Shown piece after piece: positions 55,288-64,000 of a stretch of DNA of 64,000 bases. A program made the translations under genes and the position numbers. Each line of letters starts with the position of its first letter. Within the stretch, counting starts at the first letter, position 1. This stretch comes from Dasypus novemcinctus (Eukaryota; Chordata; Mammalia; Cingulata; Dasypodidae): assembly GCF_030445035.2 (NCBI RefSeq), contig NC_080673.1, forward strand, positions 200,506,216 through 200,570,215, written 5' to 3'. The notes below the pieces were generated by a model. The model saw only the letters and a program-made list of their open reading frames with translations, was not told where the DNA came from and ran no database searches.

Positions 55288-55710
55288 ATTTTTTTTTAAG
55301 ATTTATTTTTTATTTCTCTCCCTTTCCCTGCCCACCCCTCTCCACCCCCTGTTGTCTGCTCTCTGTGTCCATTCGCTGTGTGTTCTTCTGTGTCTGCTTG
55401 CATTCTCGGCAGCACTGGGAAACTGTGTCTCTTTTTGTTGCGTCATCTTGCTGTGTCAGCTCTCCGTGTGTGCAGCACCACTCCTGGGCGGGCTGCGCCT
55501 TTTTCATGCAGGGCAGCTCTCCTTACGCTGTGCATTCTTTGCGCATGGGGCTCCCCTACACAGGGACACCCCTGCATGGCACGGCACTCCTTGCACGCAT
55601 CAGCACTGCGCATGGGCCAGCTCCACACGGGTCAAGAAGGCCCAGGGTTTGAACTCAGGACCTCCCATGTGGCAGGCGGATGCTCTATCCATTGGGCCAA
55701 ATCTGCTTCC
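55288..55710 (-). mobile_element. DAS-type SINE, full length
   Basis: In reverse: head 55675-55710 and B-box complement 'ggtttgaactcag'. The plus-strand left end has a T-run at 55288-55297. Imperfect target repeats are caacaccccccaatt (55273-55287) and caatgcccccaatt (55711 on). Confidence 0.9.
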
Positions 55711-56194
55711 CAATGCCCCCAATTGTCTGTGAAGCCTCAGTGGCCTCAGGATGCCATGGAGCGTGGAGGGCACATCTGCGGGGACTTGCAGCAGGGACAA
55801 GACCCCAGCCTCGCGGGGCAGACCCCCTGCGCCAAACCCACACAAACCAGCCCCTGGGAGCTTGGACGTTCTCAACTCGACACTGAATGTCCAACATGGC
55901 CTGCGTGCCCAGCCACCCGCAGCCAGAACAGTTTGAGCCTTTAAAGCTCTGTAGAACGGACACCTTCTCCACACCAGATTTCCAGATCTTTCCCACTCCA
56001 CTCTCCTCCCCTTGGGGGTGGCAGAGAGAAAAGAGCCAAAGGGATAAGGCCCCAAACCCACTCACCTCTTACTGCTGTGTGACTTTAGCTGCATTTCTCA
56101 CCTTCTCCGAACACCTTCCTTCTTTCATAAAATGGGAATGATAATACTTTCCACAGGGAATGTGGAAGGAATTCAGTAAGGCCCAGGAGGACAC

Positions 56195-56650
56195 GGTGGT
56201 AGGTCCATCCAGCCTGTTTCCAGGCTGCTGTGACAAATACTACACAACGGGGTGTCCTCGACCACGCGCATCTATTGGCTCACAGTTTCAGAGGTGAAAA
56301 GTCCAAAACCAAGATGTGAGCAAGGCCGCGCTTCCTCGGCACGTCCTCAGAGCTCGGGGGCCTGCCTCTCGGCCTCCCGGCGCGGCCACCTCGCCCGCTC
56401 TTCTGCCTTCCACTGGCTCCCGGCTTCTCCCTGGGTGGGCCTTTGGGTGCCTGGCTTTGGCGCCCTGCTCTTTGTAAGGCCTCCAGGCATGCGGGTGAGG
56501 CCCCACCCCAGCTGGACCTAATTAGGGCCTTCGAAGACCCTGTTCACCAACTCGCCCCAACAGAGCCAACGACGCGATTTCCAAGTCCACAGGAACGCGT
56601 GTCGATGGAAACGTGCTTTGGGCCAGGGTTCTAATTCCACCTGCCGCGGC
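56195..56650. repeat. MaLR-type LTR
   Basis: 'tttccaggctgctgtgacaa', 'attggctcacagtttcagag' and 'aattagggccttcgaagacc' follow the order of a MaLR LTR. Confidence 0.55.
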
Positions 56651-57229
56651 TCGCCCTGCTCTCAGCCCTCCTTCCCCTCCCCTGTGCCCGTGGCACCGGG
56701 CCACATGGTCGTGCCAATTCCGCGCGAGCCGGGCATCCTCCGCTTGCAAGCACGGTCCCCGAATCGGCACTCGGCCTGCGACACGGCCGTGCCCCCCACG
56801 GCCCCTGGCTCGCCGGGGCTGCCCAATGAACGGCTGCTGATGAGATATTTACCACCCAGAAATGCAGCCCCGTGTCAGCACAAGCGCCTCCTGCCCGTGG
56901 TTTGCAGACTTGTTTGACAAGGAGCCGTGACGGTTTATCTTTAGACCTGTCTTATGACACGAGCTCAAGGAAGGAAGAGCCGTCTCCCCGGCATCTGGCG
57001 GACACCCAGCCCTGTGGTGGCAGCTGTGGGGAACACTGGGAAGAGAGGGGCGGCAGCTGCGGGGTTATTTGGGGTCAAGATCATGACCACACGTGGGGGC
57101 CGGGCGGGGTTAAATGAACACGGTACAAGTTCAATGAGAATGGGATGCAAACATGAGTTCCAGTTCAGCTACCCAGCGTCAGTTATGGATATGAGCGTGG
57201 GCTGAGGACCCAAACGGCCTGGGTGCGAA

Positions 57230-57590
57230 TCCCAGCAGCACCACGTACGAGCGCCGGTGGGCTGAATGGTGTCCACGCCTGATCCCTGGAACCTGCGCGT
57301 GCTGCATTATTGGAGACAGGGTCTTGGCGATGTGCTCAGGTGAAGGACCTTGAGATGAGGTCATCCCGACTTACCAGGGTGGGCCCTAATTCTTTTGTGA
57401 GAGAAAGGCAGGGGAGACTTGCTAGAGACCCACAAGCCAACAGAGCAGGAGCTTGCGTGAGGACCGAGGCGGGTACGGGAGCCACACGGCCACAGGCCAA
57501 GGAGCGCCAAGAATTGCCAGGAGCCTTGGGGAGCTGGAAGGGGCCGGGAAGGGTCTCCCTAGAGCTTTCCAAGGGCACCCTGCCAGCACC
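57230..57590. repeat. MaLR-type LTR, cut at the 3' end by a SINE
   Basis: 'cctgatccctggaacctgcg', 'cagggtgggccctaattctt' and 'agcgccaagaattgccagga' match the MaLR LTR order. The LTR breaks off at 'tgccagcacc', where a truncated DAS element starts, and no continuation is visible after it. Confidence 0.6.
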
Positions 57591-57591
57591 T

Positions 57592-57757
57592 GACGCAGCA
57601 AGGTGACGCAACAAAAAAGCGACATAGATTCCAGGTGCCACTGACAAGAATACAAGCGGGCACAGAAGAACACACAGCGAATAGACACGGAGAGCAGACA
57701 ACTGGGGGTGGTGGGGAGAGAGAAATAAATAAAAAATAAATCTTTAAAAAAAAAAAG
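57592..57757 (+). mobile_element. 5'-truncated DAS SINE
   Basis: The body from 'tgacgcagcaaggtgacgca' through 'agaacacacagcgaatagac' to an (AAAT)n/(A)n tail is present. The tRNA-like head is missing. No clean target duplication is seen. Confidence 0.85.
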
Positions 57758-57759
57758 GA

Positions 57760-59370
57760 AAGAAAAGAATACCGTCTCACTACCCGGGGCTTTGAAATTC
57801 TCACTTACAAGATGTATCTTTCGCTTCCTGGCCCTGGGGTTTGCAATGGCATTATGCAGTAGAACGCTACAAACGCAAGGGACTGCAGAGGTCTGATTTG
57901 GAATGCGGGGGGCGAGGGGACAGAACCCCAGAGTAGAGATTCCAGCTTTGCCATTATGAGGTAATAACATGCATTAAATAATGTACATTAAAAGGCTTAG
58001 CCTAGCAATTGTCATGAGCGCCCAGTAGATTCTGTGTTGAATTTAGTCCAGCCCATTCCTTTCCCATACACCATTCCAGCACTTGTCATATTCTATTGGG
58101 GTTGTCGGCTGAATGTCTGCCTCCACCACTAGCTGGACAGGAGCGTGAGTTCTCATCTCTGTACCACGATGTTCAACATGTCTAGAAGCTACTCAGTTGA
58201 TGTTTCCCACCGAACGCAGGAGCCGCGGGGAGCTCAGCAGAACCACTCAAGGTCACCAGGGCAGACCTGGCTGGAGCCCGGCTCTGTGTGTTCAGCTGTC
58301 ATCGCACGGGCTGTCTCCAATGCCTTCTGTTTTATTAGCAAATGCTGGGTCCTCTCTGGAAGATACGGTCTGTGCTCACAGCTTGTCACGGGTGAAATGA
58401 CTCTTCACCAGCCATAAGCATCTATCTTTGGGGTTATTAAGCATCTCGAAGGGCTGGCAAGTGTCTCCCTGAGAGCCAACTGGGATGAGCTCCACTGACA
58501 TTCCTCACTTGCTTTGAGCTGACTGTGCTCCCCAATCTCCCAGGCTTCCAATGAATTACTTTCAGTGCCTCCCTTCTTGATAGCTGAAGAATTATTAGAT
58601 TTCCTGTCCATTCTTCCTCACTGGCTCAGAGTACATCTGAGTGATTCTTCTTTTTGAAATCCCATAGACAAAAAAAAAAAAAAAACACCAAAAAATGTCT
58701 CCTTAAGGTCAAATCCAAACCCTCCTCCCCAGCCCCAAGGCCAAGACTTTAGCTCACAGCTCACCCCATCGCTGGCCTCTGCTTCACACCTATCCTTTTC
58801 TGTTCTCTCCTGGACAGAAGGCATGTCCCACAGGGGACACAGACAGGAGCCGACATTGTAGGGGCACTGGTTCCTGCAGCATCTCTTGACCTCGGCTGTC
58901 CTAGCCTCACGCAGTCCTCGAAGGCTGGCAGGGAACTGCGGGGACCTCTCCGGGCCTGCCTCCGCCTCTGCAGACTGGAGACAGTAACAGTCTTCACCTC
59001 CAGGGAGATCCTGAGGATTGCAAGAGAGAATCCAAACAAGGCCCTCAGGACTGTAGGTGCATCCCCAGTCAGGGTCAGTGAACGTTAAGACATACGGCCA
59101 CGTTCAGAAACAAGCCATGCTCCCTTCTGGGTGTGCAGCACTTAGCGGCTGCACACAGTGCCGTGGAGTGGTCATTGGTGAGCCTGGGGGGCCAGTCAAG
59201 TGGTCAAAAGGGCTCTGATTTATAGATGAGGAAGTCGCATGGGTGGAAGGGACACAGCCAAGCAGGGCTTAGCTCAGAAGCCTGAAACCTGCCTGCCGTG
59301 CTTCGGGGAGAGGGAGGCTGGCCAGCCCTTTGGTGAGGGAAAATAGGATTTTTTTGTTTTAACATGTTTC
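57760..59370. other. Intergenic DNA, nothing recognised
   Basis: An A-run at 58670-58685 is the only simple feature. The open frames are unrelated to known families. Confidence 0.5.
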
Positions 59371-59374
59371 CTTT

Positions 59375-59515
59375 CTTTTTAAAAAATTAAATCAATTTTA
59401 TTGATACATATTAATAAAGCATACACTGTAGCCAAAGTGACCAGTCCAATGTGTACAATCAGTCGTGTTTGGTGTAACCACACAGCTGTGCAGTCATCAT
59501 TTCAAGGAAACAGGA
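59375..59515 (-). repeat. L1 3' end, xenarthran-like
   Basis: 'aatcaattttattgatacat' then 'ccagtccaatgtgtacaatc' and 'tgtgcagtcatcatttcaag'. Confidence 0.55.
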
Positions 59516-59739
59516 CTTTGGTGGTCGCTCTTGGGCAGCGGGAGCTGGACCTGCCCGTCTGTATTCCTGAGGCCACGCGCGGCGCCCAGCTCCTCGGAGC
59601 AGGTCCTTGGGGAGAGGTGTTGAGTGGATGAATGAACAGGGCTGAGGGGTGCCCGAGATAGCGGGTGGACCATGAGAACGAGGGCTTGTGCTTAATCTTA
59701 TTCACCCTACGTTTCCTGCACAATGGGCACTGAGCCCAG

Positions 59740-59900
59740 CTGCGCCCACAACTACCTATTGACTGTGATTGGGCCCATTTCACAGATGAGGAAACTAATG
59801 CCCGGAGAGGATAACCACCTGCTTTCCCCCGCGAGCAAGGGCGTGGTGCATCTGGGATGGGGTTCAGGCTGTCTGACTCTCACCCCCTTTCTCAAATCTC
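59740..59900. repeat. MIR-like fragment
   Basis: 'catttcacagatgaggaaac' and 'taatgcccggagaggataac' show it. Confidence 0.6.
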
Positions 59901-60149
59901 CTGAGGGGTGTGTGGTGGAATGCTCACAGACATTGGCTTGGGGCCCTGTTTGCTATATAACTGTGGTCGCCCAGCTCATAGAAATTGCAAACATCTGTAC
60001 ACTTTAACAAAGTTACAACTACCAAGAGGAAAAGCCCAGTTTCCATGATTTCAGAGAAATCATATACTGCAGACGGCAGAGAATGTTTTAAAAAAAAGAC
60101 TGAGATGGTTCTTTCCAATTATTCACCATCTTTTGTACAAAAGGATTCT

Positions 60150-60562
60150 TTTATTTTTCCTTAAAGATTTACCTCATTTATTCCTCTCCCCTTCCCCCCA
60201 TTGTCTGCTTTCTGTGTCCATTCGCTGTGTGTTCTTCTGTGTCCGCTTGCATTATCCTGCAGCACTGGGAAACTGTGTCTCTTTTTTGTTATGTCATCTT
60301 GCTGCATCAGCTCTCCCTGTGTGCGGCACCCCTCCTGGGCAGGCTGTGCTTTTATCATACGGGGTAGCTCTCCTCACGGGGTACACTCCTTGTGCATGGG
60401 GCACCCCTATCCGGGGGCGCCCCTGCGTGGCAGGGCACTCCTTGCGCGTGGCAGCACTGCATGTGGGCCAGCTCCACACGGGTCAGGAGGCCCTGGGTTT
60501 GAACCCTGGACCCTCCATATGGTAGACGGACACTCCTTCAGTTGAGCCACGTCCACTTCCCA
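60150..60562 (-). mobile_element. DAS-type SINE, full length, with 16-bp target duplication
   Basis: In reverse: head 60530-60562, B-box complement 'ggtttgaaccctgg', body and a short tail. The exact direct repeat tgtacaaaaggattct is at 60134-60149 and 60563-60578. Confidence 0.93.
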
Positions 60563-60889
60563 TGTACAAAAGGATTCTATTCCCCATTGGTGACTTGCCT
60601 TGGACAATGAAATGTGTGTGGAAGGGACATAGGCTGCTCCTTGGAATAATTTGAAGGACCTCCCACAATTTGGCTGTTTCTACTGTGAGGACAGCGTGTC
60701 CTAGAGAGGGGCTGTGGCTTCTTTGGTGTTGTGGAATAAAGAGGATATATCACGGAAACACAGAGACCCACAGAGGAGGGAAACGGGCTTCTCTGTGCAG
60801 GCCTCTGCGCTCTTGGGGTTTCCTGTTACTGCAGCAGGCTTGGCCTCAGCTGACTGGAGGCAGAGCCTAACCTTGTCCCTCAACGGATT

Positions 60890-61395
60890 TTCAGGCGTTC
60901 GCTGCAGTCCGCCACGCGGTCTGTGGTGCTTTGAGCTGTGTGGACCCCACACAGTTGGTCCTTTCCTATGGGCGTGGACCTATTGTGGGTGGGACCTTTA
61001 GATTGGGTCACTGCAGTAAGGCCCAGGGTGAGTCTTAATCCTCTTCCTGGAGTCCTTTAGAAAGGGACGAATTCCGAGGGAGACAGAGAAAGCCACAGAA
61101 GCTGAGCCAGAAAGCCCTGGAAGCCAGAAGCTGAAGCAACGGAACCGGAAAGGGGAGGCAGAGACCAGCAGAGGCCACCAGGTGCCTGGCACGTGGCGGA
61201 GGAGCCCAGTCGCCGGCAGCCGGGCCTCAGGGAGAGCATCGCCTGATGAAGCCTTGGTCTTCCGTGACTTTCATGGCCTCTGAACTGGAAGCTTGTGGGC
61301 CAACAAATCCCCATTGTAAAAGGCAACCCGTTCCTGGTATATTGCTTTTAGCAGCTTTGCAGACAGAGACTAGTGTCAAAGGGAAACATCTCACT
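60890..61395. repeat. LTR, same broad family as 52.06-52.58 kb
   Basis: 'agccctggaagccagaagct', 'gatgaagccttggtcttccg', 'caacaaatccccattgtaaa' and 'tcctggtatattgcttttag' follow a common xenarthran LTR-like sequence. No viral gene adjoins. Confidence 0.55.
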
Positions 61396-61639
61396 CCTTA
61401 GGTCCCCATGATCAACTTCTACACGTGGCAACCTACATCTTTGATGATATAGTACTTAACTAAATCCTGGCACCCCTGAAGCAGGGCCCACGCCTTGCCA
61501 TCCGCTGCCCCCCACGGTCCCTCGGCAACCAGAGGCCGGCAGAATGGGGCATGGGTGTGAGCCCATGAGTCTCGGGCCTGACTCCCACCTTTGCCCCTTC
61601 CCACCAGCCTCATGACCAAGAGCAAGGAAATGACTGGGT

Positions 61640-62365
61640 CAGTGTGGCCGGCTGAATAACGTCACCAAATGTGCCCAGCTCCTGATCCCTGGAACGCAGA
61701 TGTGGCTGAGTTAGGGGGTAGGAGGTGGGAGATGACCCTGGAATGTCTGGGTGGGCCACCGTCATCACGAGGGTCTTTAGAAGAGGAAGGCAGGTGGAGG
61801 CAGACTCGTGATTAGAGGAGAAGGCTCCGCGACGGTGGGAGCAGAGGTTGGGGTGACGGCCTCTGAAGGTGGTGGCGAGGCAGGAAACACCCTCTCCCCC
61901 AGAACCTCTGGAAGAAACCAACCTTGCTGACGCTTGGACTTTAACCCCAAAAAACTGGTTTCAGACTTCTTTTTTGTTGTTGTTGCGTCATCTTGTTGTG
62001 TCAGCTCTCCGTGTGTGTGGCGCCATTCCTGGGCAGGCTGCACTTTCTTTCGCGCTGGGCAGCTCTCCTTACGGGGCACACTCCTTGCGCGTGGGGCTCC
62101 CCTACGCGGGGGACACCCCCGCGTGGCAGGGCACTCCTTGCGCGCATCAGCGCTGCGCATGGGCCAGCTCCACATGGGTCAAGGAGGCCGGGGTTTGAAC
62201 CGCGGACCTCCCATGTGGTAGACGGACGCCCTCACCACTGGGCCAAGTCCGCCGCCCTGGTTTCAGACTTCTGATCTCAGAGCTGCAAGAGGAGAGCCTG
62301 AGCGTGTCTCAAGCCCCTCAGTTTGTGGTCATTTGTTCCAGCAGCCCTAGAAACCAAGACGACTG
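61640..62365. repeat. MaLR-type LTR interrupted by a SINE
   Basis: The left part (61640-61970) has 'ctgatccctggaacgcagat' and 'gtctgggtgggccaccgtca'. The right part (62273-62365) has 'gatctcagagctgcaagagg' and 'agcagccctagaaaccaaga'. The two join seamlessly if the DAS element and one copy of the 16-bp duplication are taken out. Confidence 0.7.
61971..62256 (-). mobile_element. DAS SINE nested in an LTR, 3'-shortened
   Basis: The head is at 62220-62256 on the minus strand, with the B-box complement in 'gggtttgaaccgcgg'. The element stops at the internal A-rich 'gacgcaacaacaac' section, without the usual last 120 nt. The exact 16-bp direct repeat ctggtttcagacttct is at 61955-61970 and 62257-62272. 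Confidence 0.95.
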
Positions 62366-62374
62366 GGATTAGGG

Positions 62375-62640
62375 TTGGCTGTGGGTGACAGGCAATCCCA
62401 AATAACGGCGGCTAAAAAGGGTTTGTAAATGCCCCCACATCATATTCAGAGATACTTGCAACAATGTTGAGGGCTTTACATACTCAACTGCCCTAACCCG
62501 TCCCACGATGATGACGGAGGTTGTTGATGTGGGAGGAGTGGGGTGAGGGGGGTGGGGGGTATATGGGGACCTCATATTTTTCAAATGTAACATTAAAAAA
62601 AAATAGAGAAAAATAAAGTATGTTAAGAACAAAAACAAAC
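62375..62640 (+). repeat. L1 3' end, xenarthran type, plus orientation
   Basis: 'gttgttgatgtgggaggagt', a G-rich stretch, 'tatatggggacctcatattt' and 'caaatgtaacattaaaaaaa' give the 3' UTR and tail. Confidence 0.8.
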
Positions 62641-62649
62641 AAACAGGAT

Positions 62650-63315
62650 TTATATACAAATAAGTGGTGGCTGGCGAGGTGGGGGTGGGCCCCACAAAAT
62701 CCTCAGGACCCAAGGCCCACCCAGCCCCCCACGACACCACCTTAGGTGGGACTCGTATCCTCATGAGCGGAGGTGGTGACGTCCACACACCAGGCAGCAG
62801 GAGAGGGGGCACAAAACAGACAGGGGCCAGGAGTGGGCCCTGCTGTCCCGGACGGAAGGTGACTCAAAGCTGCCGCACCAGCCCTCTGCTCACTTCCCTC
62901 TTGCCAGAATTTAGTGACAGGGCCACACGTGGCTGGAAGGGAGGCAGAACGGTGCAGTTTTTATTCTGAGCAGACACACACCAGGAGGAAATTTTTAGCA
63001 CATTGGAAGAAGGGAAGAATGGATGTTGGGAATAATCAACAGCTCTACCTTCCCTTACCGATCTGAGCCGAAGCCAGTAAGGAAAGTGCTCAGTTTCAAG
63101 GAACAAAGACATCCTGCCTTGGGAGGGCTTAAGCAAAGGAAGCTTTGCTCTTCTCCTAGAACCAGAAAAGTCCCGTGCCTGGTGTACAGCCAGCTCAAAG
63201 GTGACAATACTTTGAGGACAGGATTCTACCCTCGCACTTGAAGCCTGGTGGACAGAAGGCTGCTGCGGGATCAAAAGTCTTTTTTTTGCATATAAGGCAG
63301 GAAGAAGGAGGAAGG
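62650..63315. other. Intergenic DNA, nothing recognised
   Basis: The open frame 62864-63406 on the minus strand shows no domain and overlaps LTR text. Confidence 0.5.
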
Positions 63316-63319
63316 CTTC

Positions 63320-63870
63320 TGCCGTGGTGTGCCATGGCTGCTCTTGCAAATACCAGACTGGTTGGCTTAAACAAGAAGAATTTATCATCACAGTTTTGGA
63401 GACCAAGGTGTCAGCAGGATCATGCTTTCACTGAAGTCTGCAGCTGTCTGGTGGTGGCATGTTGGCAATAGAGTGGTATGGATTGAGCTGCGTCCCCCAC
63501 AGCGACTTGTTCCAGGCCTAACCCCTGGTCCCGTGGGTGTGAACCCACTAGTAAATAGGACCTTTGAAGGTCCAACTACGATGAAGCCCGACTGGACCAG
63601 GGCAGCCTTCATCCCATAAGACTGAGTCCTTAGAAACAGAGGGAACTGGACGCAGGGTAGGAGAAAGGAGGGGACAGAAGGAGACAGAGATGGAGGCAGG
63701 AGTGGCTGGCGAGCCACCACCAGAATGTCACAGGCTACGGGGAAAGCTCTACCCTGTCAGCGCCTTGATTTCAGACTTGTAACTGTGAGCCAATAAGTAC
63801 CTGTTTAAGCCAACTAGTCTATAGTATGGTTACAGCAGCACTGGGAAACTGAGACAGGCCCTGCCAGCAA
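63320..63870. repeat. Two opposed MaLR-type LTR fragments
   Basis: 63330-63425 ('gttggcttaaacaagaagaa', 'cagttttggagaccaaggtg') follows the start of a MaLR LTR in one direction. 63475-63870 ('gattgagctgcgtcccccac', 'agcgccttgatttcagactt', 'aagccaactagtctatagta') follows another in the opposite direction. Confidence 0.5.
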
Positions 63871-64000
63871 AGCATCTCCCTTTTTGACAGGAAAGCAAAG
63901 CTTTCCCACAGAGACTCCCAGAAGACCTGCGCATGGTGTTCCCTGGCCAGATCTGGGTCTCACGAAACCCTAGCTGCAAGGGAGTCTGGACAACCAAGTA

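Noticed and set aside
57310..57606. A 98-codon ORF
   Set aside because: It covers MaLR-type LTR text and ends in a SINE fragment.
37516..64000. First exons of NSG1, the next gene in human
   Set aside because: I searched for its N-terminal coding text and found none; the human gene lies tens of kilobases further on.

Overview
The window is nuclear DNA from a placental mammal, most likely a xenarthran and probably an armadillo (Dasypus). It carries at least 16 SINEs with tRNA-like heads that match the armadillo DAS families in structure, both full-length and two-headed forms, plus 3' ends of an L1 type seen in xenarthrans. There are no prokaryotic genes, CRISPR arrays or operons. All protein coding is split into exons with canonical GT-AG junctions.

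Layout. (1) 1-7.7 kb is the 5' part of LYAR on the minus strand: one coding exon (2183-2357) encodes the first 41 residues, and the untranslated exon 1 probably lies in the CpG island. LYAR introns hold a dead RPL23 retrocopy (303-722), a DAS SINE and old L1/MIR pieces. (2) 7.4-8.4 kb is a CpG island between the divergent genes LYAR and ZBTB49, with ETS-, ATF/CEBP- and NRF1-like motifs, most simply a bidirectional promoter. (3) 8-37.5 kb is ZBTB49 (ZNF509) on the plus strand. Seven coding exons (14354-37070) splice in frame to 2298 nt, that is 765 residues: an N-terminal BTB/POZ domain, a long low-complexity linker, seven C2H2 fingers and a C-terminal tail. An AATAAA lies at 37490. Introns carry DAS SINEs, L1, L2 and MIR copies. 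(4) 37.5-64 kb is intergenic DNA in which I find no exon. It holds an L2 reverse-transcriptase relic, a 19-bp minisatellite (41.47-42.0 kb) next to a GC-rich stretch, at least eight DAS SINEs, and many LTR, L1, L2 and MER5-like fragments.

Gene logic. ZBTB49 is a BTB-zinc-finger transcription factor and LYAR a nucleolar zinc-finger protein. They share a promoter region head to head, the same arrangement as in the human 4p16 segment. Intron read-through from ZBTB49 coding exons 2, 3 and 4 would add short tails before a stop. After coding exons 3 and 4 an AATAAA lies near the tail's stop codon, a plausible way to make short one- or two-finger isoforms. I did not find a previously undescribed system; the points worth a second look are the isoform signals, the E-box-dense minisatellite and the datable nesting of mobile elements.
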